Below, in pieces: positions 16,524 to 26,031 of a stretch of DNA of 64,000 nucleotides; within the stretch, counting starts at the first letter, position 1, and each line of letters begins with the position of its first letter. Where the stretch lies: NCBI RefSeq assembly GCF_034119865.1, contig NZ_CP139421.1, positions 3,755,001-3,819,000 of the forward strand, in the 5' to 3' direction. The notes beneath the pieces were generated by a model, which saw nothing but the letters and a program-made list of their open reading frames with translations, was not told the origin of the DNA and made no database searches. This stretch comes from Algoriphagus sp. NG3 (GTDB lineage Bacteria; Bacteroidota; Bacteroidia; Cytophagales; Cyclobacteriaceae). The translations under genes were made by a program, and so were the position numbers.

Positions 16524-16704
16524 CCGTTATTTTCCGTATTCATTAGCGATAAAAACGAATCAGACTTGAAAGTTGGGTAGTGATCAGAAAGCTCTTGACT
16601 ATTTAGTTAACTTCTTGTTGACCACATAGCTACCTCGCCCTCATAGTTTTCCCCAAAGACATCGGGATCTCCATCTGCAGAATTAATCCATAAATTACCG
16701 AACA
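16524..16704. other. Gene-free flank of the hairpin array
   Basis: Between the DUF5723 gene and the hairpin array I find no start-to-stop frame that I trust. On the minus strand about 50 codons stay open to a TAA at 16607 (with residues such as NSADGDPDVFGENYEGEVA), which may be the tail of a lost gene, but I cannot name a family. Confidence 0.35.
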
Positions 16705-16918
16705 TGCCGTTGGCACTTTTGGCGTATTCATTTGGATTTGCCAACCCTGAATTTCGCTTTGCTGCATTCAGGGCAGTTACCTGTTGTGCCTTTGGCACAA
16801 ACACTCTAACCAACAAAACCTGGCAAAATGGTTTTCCTTGCCAAAGGCAAGGCCTGTAAATGCCCAGAATGCAATTCTGGGTTAATAAAGCTGACATGTC
16901 CTCAGAGTGCCAACGGCA
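16705..16918. repeat. Mirror-symmetric array of six short hairpins
   Basis: Six inverted repeats stand in line, five with 3-base loops. A: TGCC-GTT-GGCA (16705-16715). B: CCCTGAAT...ATTCAGGG (16745-16773, 13-base loop). C: TTGTGCC-TTT-GGCACAA (16784-16800). C': CCTTGCC-AAA-GGCAAGG (16836-16852). B': CCCAGAAT-GCA-ATTCTGGG (16863-16881). A': TGCC-AAC-GGCA (16908-16918). Loops of A/A' and C/C' are complementary, and the gaps B-C and C'-B' are both 10 bases. The 35-base centre holds a weaker AAAACC/GGTTTT stem. It is non-coding. A REP-like or non-autonomous mobile element is possible; no transposase is near. Confidence 0.7.
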
Positions 16919-17041
16919 CAATCAGTAATCTAAAGGCATTTGTGATCAGCCCAGTAAAATGTGTCGGCCATAAAGCGTGTAGAACCAGTGCCCAAGGAGC
17001 AGAATCACATCTCAATGGATTCAGTTCTAGTATAATATTTC

Positions 17042-18202
17042 TTAGATCTGAGCCCGGAGCAACTCCAAAAACTTTCTGTCCAATTTCTCACCATACCAGT
17101 CTTCGTACTCCACGTCTTTTCTCCCTGAATTCAATACGCCAAAACTTCCTGAAAACTCCCAGATCCCAAATCCTATACCGTTTTCTTTCAGCACAGTAAG
17201 CACATCTCCAAACCAGCTGAGAAAAACATCGTGAGGCGTTTCATTATATCCTCCGCACTCACCACAATGTACCCCTACTCCCTGATCTACCAGGGATTTC
17301 CATGGCGCATAATATTCCCGGATATCGTCTATATCCAATACTTTTTCTCCCTGAGACAATGGCCATGCTACTGGCGGAACGGTAGAAGGATCCTTATATA
17401 CCCAGCTTGCCTTATAATGTGAAATCGGAAAAGGGTGATACCCTCGGCAACTTTGCGCCAGATCCAGATCTGCCAATTCCGGCATAGCTGTTCCTCCTCC
17501 ACCATTTCCGTCTGCTATGACCAACCGGGACTTCTTCACCGATTTAATGGTTTCTAAAGCTGCTTTGGCCACACGCCGATAATCCTGCATGTCCACCGGG
17601 CCGCCGGGACTATGCTGGTCATTGGGATCGGCACGCTGATAGGGCTCGTTGACCAGATCAAAGCTCAATTTCTTCTTCGAAATTCCTTTGTAACGATTTG
17701 CCCACATCTCCCAATGTGCGCAGAATGCTTCCTGTGCTTCCTGATCTTTCCAGAGATTATAGGGTTCTACAAAGCCGGCATTGATGCAAAATCCCGGTGC
17801 ACGATGGAGATTCAAACTCACGTGTAGCCCATGAGCTATGCACCGTTCGACAAGCTCATCGATTTTCTCCAAACGACCTTCGTCAAAGTTCAACACTTCA
17901 TCTGGACGGATAGGTCTGCTTCGATCTATATCCAGATAGCTTGGGTAAGAAATAGGAATTCTGGCAAAATCAAATCCCCAGTCTGCGATCCATTGAATAT
18001 ATTCCGGTTTAGTCGGTCTTCCGGCATTAGGGTCATGGGAGAAAAAATCCAGAAGATTAAAGCCCTTCCAGGCGGGTAACTTGTTTTTGGATCTGACTTC
18101 TTCTGCAAAAGCCTGAAGTGAGGTACTGCCAGTGAGACTAAGGCCTGTACCAAACAATGCAGATTTCTTAAGAAAATCCCTGCGGGAATCTGGGGTATTC
18201 AT
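17042..18202 (-). CDS. Glycoside hydrolase family 5 (cellulase-like), Tat-exported
   Basis: The 386-residue product starts with a twin-arginine signal (SRRDFLKK, then a hydrophobic stretch to about SLQAFA), so it is exported folded. The GH5 barrel shows the early RIPISYPSYL strand, HRAPGFCIN, the acid/base motif DLVNEP (Glu186) and the nucleophile in VHCGECGGYN (Glu315). GH5 enzymes cleave beta-linked glucans, mannans or related glycans with retention of configuration; the substrate here is unknown. It stands alone, with no Sus-like transporter or other glycoside hydrolase beside it. Confidence 0.88.
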   Translation of the reverse strand: MNTPDSRRDFLKKSALFGTGLSLTGSTSLQAFAEEVRSKNKLPAWKGFNLLDFFSHDPNAGRPTKPEYIQWIADWGFDFARIPISYPSYLDIDRSRPIRPDEVLNFDEGRLEKIDELVERCIAHGLHVSLNLHRAPGFCINAGFVEPYNLWKDQEAQEAFCAHWEMWANRYKGISKKKLSFDLVNEPYQRADPNDQHSPGGPVDMQDYRRVAKAALETIKSVKKSRLVIADGNGGGGTAMPELADLDLAQSCRGYHPFPISHYKASWVYKDPSTVPPVAWPLSQGEKVLDIDDIREYYAPWKSLVDQGVGVHCGECGGYNETPHDVFLSWFGDVLTVLKENGIGFGIWEFSGSFGVLNSGRKDVEYEDWYGEKLDRKFLELLRAQI

Positions 18203-18346
18203 GGGTTAGTTTTAGGTTTGAGGAGTTAAGATACTAAAACCAGACAAATAGGCAGGCAAATCAAGTATTTTACTTATACACTTATATCAGGAAATCAGCT
18301 AAACAAATGACTATAGGTCTCCCGTATGTTATACAAATTCCTAACC

Positions 18347-19042
18347 ATGCGAAAACCTATTTTACTCATTCTTTTGCTTATTTCATCTACTCCTCTTTTC
18401 GCACAGTTTTTTATTGCTGGGGGGCATATCAGTGGTGGACTCCCCGTATCAAGACTGGAAAGAGAAGTAGATAAGCTTATCTTTCCTACTATATCAGGAA
18501 TAGCTCTATATGAATTCCAAGCCCAGCCTATTCAGGTTGGTCTGGAATTGAGCTTTGGTATCTATGGCACCAAAGTAGAGGTACGAGACGATCTTTACCC
18601 AGGGTTTTCTGAAGATTATAGGATCAGGCGCAATAATAACTATACTTCTGGAATGGCGGTTTTCAGATACCTACCCTCCATGAGCAGCCGTGTAACACCA
18701 TTTATTGAGATACAGGCGGGAGCCAACTACCTATACTCAAGGTTTACAATTCGTCCTTCGTTTTTTGAGGAAGCAATAGAAGCGGGTATTGATATGGATG
18801 ATTGGGCGTTTAGCTACAAAGTCGGCGGAGGGATACAGCTTCCTCTACCTTTCATAGAGGGAGGGAGCCTGGAATTCAGGCTTAACTATCAGGATGGAGG
18901 AACCATGCGGTTCCTCACCAAAGGAGACACTAATTTTTTGCCGGACAAGGGTGATGGGGAATTTGAGTATAATACCCGTCAAAGTCCCCTTCAGTTGATT
19001 ACTGCCTCGGTAGGGATTGTGGTTTATGGTGCGTTTGATTAA
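18347..19042 (+). CDS. Small outer-membrane beta-barrel-like protein
   Basis: I place the start at the ATG at 18347, because it gives a standard signal peptide (MRKPILLILLLISSTPLFAQ). The frame extends 7 codons further upstream. The mature part (about 210 residues) begins FFIAGGHISGGLP and has alternating aromatic/glycine strands such as GLELSFGIYGTKVEVRD, FIEIQAGANYLYSRF, YKVGGGIQLPLPF and a closing ASVGIVVYGAF. This is the pattern of porin-like opacity-type barrels. No family is certain. It is convergent with the neighbouring beta-propeller gene. Confidence 0.65.
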   Translation: MRKPILLILLLISSTPLFAQFFIAGGHISGGLPVSRLEREVDKLIFPTISGIALYEFQAQPIQVGLELSFGIYGTKVEVRDDLYPGFSEDYRIRRNNNYTSGMAVFRYLPSMSSRVTPFIEIQAGANYLYSRFTIRPSFFEEAIEAGIDMDDWAFSYKVGGGIQLPLPFIEGGSLEFRLNYQDGGTMRFLTKGDTNFLPDKGDGEFEYNTRQSPLQLITASVGIVVYGAFD

Positions 19043-19069
19043 AAACCCCTTCTTTTACAAGCTTAGCGA

Positions 19070-20257
19070 TTACTCCTCCACCAACCTGATCTTATAAAAC
19101 AGATTGTAATCCCGTTCCTCCTCTCCGTCGGCAGCTTTGACGATCAGGGTTCCGTCCGAAAGCCCTAAATTCACATTACCTTCTATAGGAAGCTTATTCA
19201 TGATTCCAACTTGCTGATCTCCTTTGACGATAATGTAGCGCGGGTTTCTATGCTTTGCCTGAGCTTTTCTCCACTCGGGATCTTGGTGATAATTCTCCCC
19301 TTTAGCCCTGAATTCAGTGTAAATATCTTCGGGAATTGCTGTATAGAATATTGCCAACTGATATATCCCAAAATTCTTTACATCACTAAATGATGGATAA
19401 AGAAAGTTTTCCCGTTTGACATCTGGAATCTCCTCATTTCGATCTGGATGAGTCAGTATAACAGCTTTTTCATTGATCAATGAATTCCCATCCCACTCAT
19501 ACAAGAAAAGCTGATTACCTATCGGCGGAAGTACGGCTGCATTTCTTCGTCGATTATCAAATGCTAGATATGGAAAACTCTGTCCAATCCAACGGTTAGC
19601 TTTTCGGGGTTCCCAAGATGTAGGATACAAGCTTAGTCGTGTGACTGAATCCTGAGTGGTATCATAAAAAAATCCAGTATTCACACGACTATAAAAATCC
19701 GCTCCAATTTTACCAGGATCCACATCCCCAGGATTATATGAATTCACCTCTTCCCCGAGAATAAAAAGTTTGCCATCTTCACTCCAAGAAGTAAAGGTCT
19801 GTCGGAAAAAGGAGATAAAAATCCCCGCACCAAACCCTTCTGCAGGCCCCTTAATCCTCTCGATTTTCTTGAAGTCCAAGTCAAAAACATGAAAATCCAT
19901 AGTTTCGGATATCTCTTTGAAAATAAAACGGTCCTTCCCCAAAAACCTTCCCTCCAGCGCAAACTGTATTTGATTTGGCCCTTCACCTATCAGTTCTACT
20001 TCTTTGATTAATTTCCCTTTTCCATCTACCAGCAAGACATTATTTCCTCTTCGTTCCTTCAAAAGGTATTGATCCACTTCATCTTGATAATCCAACAGCA
20101 CAACTTCTTCCAGTACCTCTACCATAAGAGAATCATAGACTTCGAATTGGAGTTCTTGAATTGGATTATGAGCTTTAGAATGTGTTTCTTCTTCCGAGCA
20201 GGAGAAAAGTATAAATGCAAAAAGTGCGGTAAGGATCAGACAAGGAGATTTATTCAT
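19070..20257 (-). CDS. 6-bladed beta-propeller lipoprotein (DUF5128-like), copy 1
   Basis: Starting at the ATG at 20257 the product has a lipoprotein signal MNKSPCLILTALFAFILFSC, with the lipid-bearing Cys at residue 20. The longer frame adds 18 residues before the signal and is rejected. The mature part (~375 residues) carries repeated beta blades such as NNVLLVDGKGKLIKEVELIG, followed by EGPNQIQ. That G(E)GP.Q step is typical of the 6-bladed propeller lipoproteins of Bacteroidota. The role is unknown; related proteins sit at the cell surface. A second family member is encoded on the same strand about 1.3 kb upstream. Confidence 0.72.
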   Translation of the reverse strand: MNKSPCLILTALFAFILFSCSEEETHSKAHNPIQELQFEVYDSLMVEVLEEVVLLDYQDEVDQYLLKERRGNNVLLVDGKGKLIKEVELIGEGPNQIQFALEGRFLGKDRFIFKEISETMDFHVFDLDFKKIERIKGPAEGFGAGIFISFFRQTFTSWSEDGKLFILGEEVNSYNPGDVDPGKIGADFYSRVNTGFFYDTTQDSVTRLSLYPTSWEPRKANRWIGQSFPYLAFDNRRRNAAVLPPIGNQLFLYEWDGNSLINEKAVILTHPDRNEEIPDVKRENFLYPSFSDVKNFGIYQLAIFYTAIPEDIYTEFRAKGENYHQDPEWRKAQAKHRNPRYIIVKGDQQVGIMNKLPIEGNVNLGLSDGTLIVKAADGEEERDYNLFYKIRLVEE

Positions 20258-20334
20258 AGCAAAGAGTTGCGGTTTTAAGGTTAGTCGAGAAAGCAGGGAT
20301 TTATAGGACAAGAGAGTGTAAGAAAAACAATTTT

Positions 20335-20375
20335 ATCCCCGTTATTTTAAAAATATATTTTAAATTTACGGGGAT
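20335..20375 (+). promoter_or_regulatory. Inverted repeat overlapping the start codon of the AAA/DUF4143 gene
   Basis: ATCCCCGT (20335-20342) and ACGGGGAT (20368-20375) form a perfect 8-bp inverted repeat around 25 AT-only bases that contain two direct copies of ATTTTAAA. The right arm includes the first two bases of the ATG at 20374. It could be an operator covering the promoter or an RNA hairpin that closes the start codon. Confidence 0.45.
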
Positions 20376-21525
20376 GATTAAACGATTATTAGAAGTTCTG
20401 TTCTTAAAATCAGTGACTCTATTTCCTGTTACAGGTATAGTAGGGCCTAGACAGGTAGGTAAGACTACCTTAGCAAAACAGCTATTGTTAGGCACAAAGG
20501 TTATTTATCTCGATTTGGAAAAAAACTCGGATCTAAATAAACTGAATGATCCCGAATTATTCTTTTCCCAGAATGAAGACGAAACAATCATCTTAGATGA
20601 AATTCAACATCAGCCTGCTATTTTTCCTTTGCTGAGAGCTGTAGTCGATGAAAACAGAAAACCCGGACGATTTATAATCCTTGGCTCTGCCTCCCCTTCT
20701 TTGCTTCGTCAGAGCTCAGAAAGTTTGGCAGGAAGGATCAACTACCTGGAAATGACTCCGCTTTCTATTTTGGAAACTACGGGTAAAATATCAAACCAAG
20801 ATCTCTGGATTTACGGAGGGTTTCCTGAGCCTGCGTTGTCGAAAGATCCGGACTTTGTCCAAGATTGGTATCGAAGCTTCACTACGAGTTACATTCAGCG
20901 TGACTTGCCTCAGTATGGACTCCCTGCTGATCCAAGAGTGACCAGGCAATTCTTGATGATGATCGCTTCTGCGCATGGAGGAATTCTCAGCTATTCTACT
21001 TTTGCCAAGTCTCTGGGCTTATCCGTCCCTACCATCAAAACATACTTAGGGTTTCTTTTGGATGCATTCCTCTTGAGAGAGCTACCCGCATGGTCAGTCA
21101 ACACGAAGAAAAGATTGATCAAATCACCTAAGCTTTACTTTCGAGATACAGGGATGTTACATTACTTACTTGGAATCAAGAACATGGAGAGCATCTTTGG
21201 CAATATCATTTTGGGCAGTTCATGGGAAGCATTTGTAATCAATCAAACTGCGGCGGTCTTGAAGTCCGATGACGAAATGTATTACTATAGAACCCACGAC
21301 GGAGCCGAAATCGACCTCCTCATTAGACGCAATAACACATGGTTTGCAGCTGCCGAGATCAAATTCAGTCTCAGCCCTAAGCTCACCAAGGGAACCTATC
21401 TAGCGATGGAAGATCTGGGAATAGAAAAATTGCACGTGGTAATTCCTCGGGAAGAAAATTATCCCATGGCAAAAAACATACAGGTAGTGGGTGTTCAAAA
21501 ATTCTTACTTTCTATTTCTAGCTAA
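20374..21525 (+). CDS. AAA ATPase with DUF4143 domain
   Basis: The 383-residue product has a Walker A motif GPRQVGKTT at residues 24-32 and a Walker B motif ETIILDEIQ. A sensor-like FIILGSASPSLL and a GRINYLEMTPLSILE stretch follow. The C-terminal DUF4143 part carries a DUxx-like nuclease-fold signature (GAEIDLLIRRNNTWFAAAEIK, Asp then Glu-Ile-Lys). These proteins are common in bacteria and archaea, often scattered and multicopy; their role is unknown. It lies on the opposite strand between two propeller-lipoprotein paralogues, which suggests insertion. A decayed relative lies at 35.2-35.6 kb. Confidence 0.88.
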   Translation: MIKRLLEVLFLKSVTLFPVTGIVGPRQVGKTTLAKQLLLGTKVIYLDLEKNSDLNKLNDPELFFSQNEDETIILDEIQHQPAIFPLLRAVVDENRKPGRFIILGSASPSLLRQSSESLAGRINYLEMTPLSILETTGKISNQDLWIYGGFPEPALSKDPDFVQDWYRSFTTSYIQRDLPQYGLPADPRVTRQFLMMIASAHGGILSYSTFAKSLGLSVPTIKTYLGFLLDAFLLRELPAWSVNTKKRLIKSPKLYFRDTGMLHYLLGIKNMESIFGNIILGSSWEAFVINQTAAVLKSDDEMYYYRTHDGAEIDLLIRRNNTWFAAAEIKFSLSPKLTKGTYLAMEDLGIEKLHVVIPREENYPMAKNIQVVGVQKFLLSISS

Positions 21526-21563
21526 TCACCCCAGCTATTCCTAAAAGCAATAGTATGATGAAA

Positions 21564-22667
21564 CTACTCTGGTATTTTCGCATAAAGAATAACAGGATTG
21601 GAATCCTCAGTCACTGCCGCCAGCGAAGCTTTTGCTTTATCGCTGAGGTTGAGTTTTTCACTATTTCTCACCAAGTAAGGCGAATAGGCAATAAAGACCA
21701 GTTGATCCCCTTGCAATCCAATAAGTGAATTAAAATAGCCCAGCTCTTCATCAATTTCCATTACAAAATCTTTATCCGTCTTTTTATTCCATACATACAA
21801 AGTTTTTTTACTGTCCCGCTCTTTTTGATAGTCAACATAGGCTACAAAATACCTATCGTTCTCTTCCAAGAATGTAATATTGGAGAATCCCTGTTTGCTG
21901 ATCATTTCCATTCCTTCGAAGGCGTCCATTTTCCAGAATTTTTCAGGTACTGAATTTGCACCAAAATCAAAGGTGTAAACTTCCTTTAAAGAATCTTCTT
22001 CACTCAGTTGATATACGTTGCCCTTAAATGACTCTCTAAATAGGACAACCTCATTCCCCTCAAAGAAGGACTGCTCATCCATCGGAAGCATTTTCTCGTT
22101 GAAGTCGTTGGGCAAAAGTTCTTTTTTTACCTCACCTGCCCCATCAACTACAAACAAACGATGATCTCCCGCTACACTATTGTAGCTACTATAAAACCAT
22201 ACCTCATCCTTGTTTACTGGATAGAAGGCAAAGGCATTAATGGAATAAGGGGTACTTTTCAGAAGTTCTCCTGTTTTAGAGAATGCATGTAGTTCCAAAG
22301 AATTACCCATACCGGAATTCACCAAAACTTCTTCTCCGAGAATCCTGAAGTTGCGAATCTCCGGAACTTGTCCCGGAGCTTCCCCGATTTCCGCCACCAT
22401 CCCCAAATGTTTTCCATCAGTGGAAAAATGATGTATTCCTTTGCCACGGTAATTATTCATAGCGTAGAAGCCATCTTCATCATACATGACCCACAGGTAT
22501 TCTCCCAATAATTCCGTAGAATCAGATGCTAGAGGAACTGCTTTTTCGATCAACAAATCAGTCGAAACCTTTTCAACAGACTCAAAATCAATGTTTTTAA
22601 CCGACTCAACCCTACTCTCACCACAGCCCATGACAGCTAATAATGCGAATGCTATAATTTTTCTCAT
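21564..22667 (-). CDS. 6-bladed beta-propeller lipoprotein (DUF5128-like), copy 2
   Basis: A 367-residue product with a short lipoprotein signal MRKIIAFALLAVMGC (Cys15). Propeller features include DEDGFYAMNNYRGKGIHHFS, then GMVAEIGEAPGQVPEIRNF, where the G(E)AP.Q(V) step matches the same place in the other copy. Several later blades follow the pattern of a hydrophobic strand and an aspartate turn. Overall identity to copy 1 looks low, so the duplication is old. It is downstream of the efflux operon on the same strand but 174 bases away. Confidence 0.72.
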   Translation of the reverse strand: MRKIIAFALLAVMGCGESRVESVKNIDFESVEKVSTDLLIEKAVPLASDSTELLGEYLWVMYDEDGFYAMNNYRGKGIHHFSTDGKHLGMVAEIGEAPGQVPEIRNFRILGEEVLVNSGMGNSLELHAFSKTGELLKSTPYSINAFAFYPVNKDEVWFYSSYNSVAGDHRLFVVDGAGEVKKELLPNDFNEKMLPMDEQSFFEGNEVVLFRESFKGNVYQLSEEDSLKEVYTFDFGANSVPEKFWKMDAFEGMEMISKQGFSNITFLEENDRYFVAYVDYQKERDSKKTLYVWNKKTDKDFVMEIDEELGYFNSLIGLQGDQLVFIAYSPYLVRNSEKLNLSDKAKASLAAVTEDSNPVILYAKIPE

Positions 22668-22841
22668 TGTGTTTCTTTTATGAATTAAACATCGGTTATG
22701 TTGAAATATGATAAGTCATTACGACTGAGAAATTCTATCTACCGGTTCTGAGAAAAAAGAAGAATTTAAGTGTAGAAATTGGATTTTTCATCTAAGAACT
22801 TTAAGAAGCTTATTGACTACTTTATCCTATTAGGTAAATCC

Positions 22842-25800
22842 TCAAGCATTATTCAATTCTGTCCCACGACGTCGCCTCGAAAAGAACCATCTTCTTTTAC
22901 GCCTCACCACCTTTTCTGAATCCCTCTTTTCCGAAGGAGCTTTCTTCCACAGCAGTACCGGCAATACCCAAAACACACCAAACATACTGAACATCAATCC
23001 ACCGATAGTTCCTATCGCCAGCGAGAACCAGAAAACCTCATTCTGACCCTCAATGATAAATGGGATCAAACCAAAGCATGTGGACATAATCGTAAGTAAA
23101 ATAGGGACAGCCTTGCCTGCGACTGACTTGAGTACATTACGGTTGTAAAGCCCCTGCGCTCGATTGTTAAGATCATTTACGATAAAGATCCCCGCATTCA
23201 CAGCCAAACCTCCAAGCATCACAAAGGCTGCATATCCGCCCTGATCGAAATAAAAATCAAAGAGAGAGAAGATCAAAAACAGACCTATAAAACTGATTGG
23301 GATGATGGCGATAATATATACGGGTTGTTTTAAGTTTTCGAATAACACTGAGCAGATCATAAACACTCCAATAATCAACAAGCCTAATAGGGCATACTGA
23401 CGCTTCTGCTGCCCATAATTCCAATAATAAGAATCCCTGTTTGCCTCGTAACCGATAGGCATTATTTGCTTCATTTCTTCCAGCACCTCTTCCAGGTATT
23501 CCGAGCCAAACTTCGCCGATCCCATGTACTCAAAAGCTACTATCCTGATGTATTGCCTGTCTTCTTTGTTGAGGGAATTGGTAGTTGTCTCTTTGATCAA
23601 TGTACCATAGTCAGACACTTTGAACACCTTGTTTTCACCACCTACCAGTCCTTTCTTCTCTAAATCAAACTTGCTAAAACCTCCGGATTCACGCTCTCGA
23701 ATCACCATACCATAATTCTGGTTTTCCAGGGTAAGCATAGTAGAAGGATTAGTAGGCTTAGACATATCCTGCAAAGCAGTGATCACCTCAAGCTGATTTG
23801 TTTGGCCGAGTGCCAATTTATTTTGATCCAAACGAAGTACATATTCCTCTGTCTTTTGTTCTCCCCAGTTTCTTTCGTTGGTGTTTACCTCCTGGATACG
23901 CTTATGTGCCAAAAGCTTCTCTGCCAACACATCCGCCTGACGCTCTAGCTCATCAAAGTTATAGCCCTTCATCTTTACCCGATAGCTAGGGATCTGATCA
24001 CCGGATCCACCGGTATAAAAGCCTTGGCCCACGCCAGATACTGTCCATTGCGCTCCGCTCCAATCGGTGGATTTTACAGAAAGTTTCCCCTTCAGCTGAT
24101 AGGGCAAAGCTCCCCTTTCGTATTCTTCCTTGAAAGTGATTTCGATTCTTGCACTTTGCCCATCATAAACCGATGTCACGAATTGATCTATGCCTTCTAC
24201 ATCCTTCAGATAGAGTTCAAACTCACGCATGATGAAGTCCATCTGCTCGAGGGTGTTGCCAAAAGGCAGCCTACAAGTGACATAAAGCCTTGTTTTTGCC
24301 ACTTCTCTATAGCCTCCTTTTTCATATACACCCCGGGCAAACATACGCATGGAACCTCCAAGGGCCTTGTCCACATAAGGCCGGATTTCCTCCTGATAAA
24401 AAGTATTTCCTATCGTCTTATTGTACCATTCATGATCATCCCATTTGGCCGGAAGGTAGAATATCGGAAGTCCAAAAAGCAAAACCAAAAACGTGATAAA
24501 TGTCTTACGGTACCGTGCTGTCCAAGCGATCCCCCGTTCATAGCTTCGCAAAGCTTTGACCCGTGTACGCAATTTAGGCAGCGTCAACTTTCTTCCTTGC
24601 TTAATGGACTCTTTAAACATTACCTGGTAAAAAGCCGGGGTAAACACCAAAGCGATCAAAAGGGAAATCCCTAGCATAATCGATACTACCAGAGAAAATT
24701 CAGTCAGATTTTTACGCTCTTCTTCAGGCAATAGAAAAACGATCATCAGTGCGGCAATGGTCGTGAGGGAGGCTGCCAAAAGTGCCAGGAATACACGGCG
24801 GTTTCTGTGCTTATGTAAGTGATCGATCATGATGATCGCATTATCCACAATAAGCCCAAAACTAATCGTCAACCCCGCCAAGGAGTACATGTGTATATCT
24901 ACTTTGAGAAAATACAACACAATGGCACATAGGCTTAGGTTGGCCAGAATCCCCAAAAAGAGTATGCTCAGGTATTTGATATTTCTGTTGATCAAAAAGA
25001 TAAAAACGACGAGAATCAAAATGGAAAGGCCTGATCTCTTGTATATTTTATCCAGCTCTTTTTCCAGGAACTCAGTATCATCTTTCTCTAGCCTGGCCTG
25101 AAAGCCTGCAGGTAGCAACTCTCCTGCCTCTTGGATAGCTTGCTTGAGCTTTTGCGCCAGCAACACTTTATTGACTCCGTCCCTGTTATACACAGCAAGT
25201 GTGACCGAGTTGTTTCCATTGATTCTAAAGTACCTCGTAGCCTCAGCTTCCTCCAAGGTCAGGCTAGCCACATCCCGGAGACGGACTTCCTTACCGCCCA
25301 ACTCACTCACCACAAGATTCTCAAGCTGCGCTTTATCTTTCAGCTTACGATCCACTTGGACAAAGAGTGTTTTTCCTTCTTTGTTCAATACCGCTCCTGG
25401 GAAACTCAATCCAAATGCACGACCGATACTCCCTTCCAATTGGCTTCTGGTCACTCCTACAGCCTGCATCTTTTGAATATCATAAGTCACGAAGAGCTGC
25501 AGATCATTAGCTCCCTGCACCGTGACTTCCTCCACCTCTTCGAATCGGGTGAGCGCAGGCTTTAGTATATCCTCCGTGATTTTCTTGATCTCAAAAGAAG
25601 CAAACGGCCCATTTACACTGTAGATCAGAATAGGATCTTTTGCATCTTGACGGGCTTCATTGGCCTGTGCTACAGTAGGGTATCTCACTTTAGGATCCAA
25701 CTGGGGATAAATCTGCCGGATGATAGAAGAAATCTCGAACTTCTTCATTTCCATATCCGCTTTTTTGTCAAAAGTAAGGCGGATCGACCCCTGATTGTAA

Positions 25801-26030
25801 TTTGACGTAGATGTGATCTGCTTTAGCTCAGATAGCCTGGAAAAAGCCCCCTCCAGGGGAGAGGTGGCGAGCTTTTCTACTATTTCCGGGGATGCATTGT
25901 TAATACTAAATCCCACTGAGAGCACAGGAGACTTTTCCTTTGGGTTCAGATCCAGAGAGAGCAAAGGGATGGCTGCCAAACCTAGGATTGAAACGACGAC
26001 GAATACTATCAGAATTCTGAAAGGAGTCAT
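22842..26030 (-). CDS. RND efflux transporter subunit (second of a pair)
   Basis: A 1062-residue inner-membrane RND permease. An N-terminal helix (ILIVFVVVSILGLAAIPLLSL) is followed by the first periplasmic domain. The middle helices include SFGLIVDNAIIMIDH, which carries the TM4 aspartate used for proton coupling. A second periplasmic domain and a C-terminal helix bundle follow. The end is very basic (RRKRRWFFSRRRRG). It starts 1 base after the other RND gene. The two are diverged from each other, so a mixed trimer such as that formed by MdtB/MdtC is likely. Cargo is unknown; drugs, lipids or metals are all possible. Confidence 0.9.
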   Translation of the reverse strand: MTPFRILIVFVVVSILGLAAIPLLSLDLNPKEKSPVLSVGFSINNASPEIVEKLATSPLEGAFSRLSELKQITSTSNYNQGSIRLTFDKKADMEMKKFEISSIIRQIYPQLDPKVRYPTVAQANEARQDAKDPILIYSVNGPFASFEIKKITEDILKPALTRFEEVEEVTVQGANDLQLFVTYDIQKMQAVGVTRSQLEGSIGRAFGLSFPGAVLNKEGKTLFVQVDRKLKDKAQLENLVVSELGGKEVRLRDVASLTLEEAEATRYFRINGNNSVTLAVYNRDGVNKVLLAQKLKQAIQEAGELLPAGFQARLEKDDTEFLEKELDKIYKRSGLSILILVVFIFLINRNIKYLSILFLGILANLSLCAIVLYFLKVDIHMYSLAGLTISFGLIVDNAIIMIDHLHKHRNRRVFLALLAASLTTIAALMIVFLLPEEERKNLTEFSLVVSIMLGISLLIALVFTPAFYQVMFKESIKQGRKLTLPKLRTRVKALRSYERGIAWTARYRKTFITFLVLLFGLPIFYLPAKWDDHEWYNKTIGNTFYQEEIRPYVDKALGGSMRMFARGVYEKGGYREVAKTRLYVTCRLPFGNTLEQMDFIMREFELYLKDVEGIDQFVTSVYDGQSARIEITFKEEYERGALPYQLKGKLSVKSTDWSGAQWTVSGVGQGFYTGGSGDQIPSYRVKMKGYNFDELERQADVLAEKLLAHKRIQEVNTNERNWGEQKTEEYVLRLDQNKLALGQTNQLEVITALQDMSKPTNPSTMLTLENQNYGMVIRERESGGFSKFDLEKKGLVGGENKVFKVSDYGTLIKETTTNSLNKEDRQYIRIVAFEYMGSAKFGSEYLEEVLEEMKQIMPIGYEANRDSYYWNYGQQKRQYALLGLLIIGVFMICSVLFENLKQPVYIIAIIPISFIGLFLIFSLFDFYFDQGGYAAFVMLGGLAVNAGIFIVNDLNNRAQGLYNRNVLKSVAGKAVPILLTIMSTCFGLIPFIIEGQNEVFWFSLAIGTIGGLMFSMFGVFWVLPVLLWKKAPSEKRDSEKVVRRKRRWFFSRRRRGTELNNA

Positions 26031-26031
26031 A

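Noticed and set aside
16607..16921. Minus-strand frame of 104 codons through the hairpin array
   Set aside because: Its N-terminal half simply reads through the palindromes and has no family resemblance. The last ~50 codons may be a remnant but there is no support from context.
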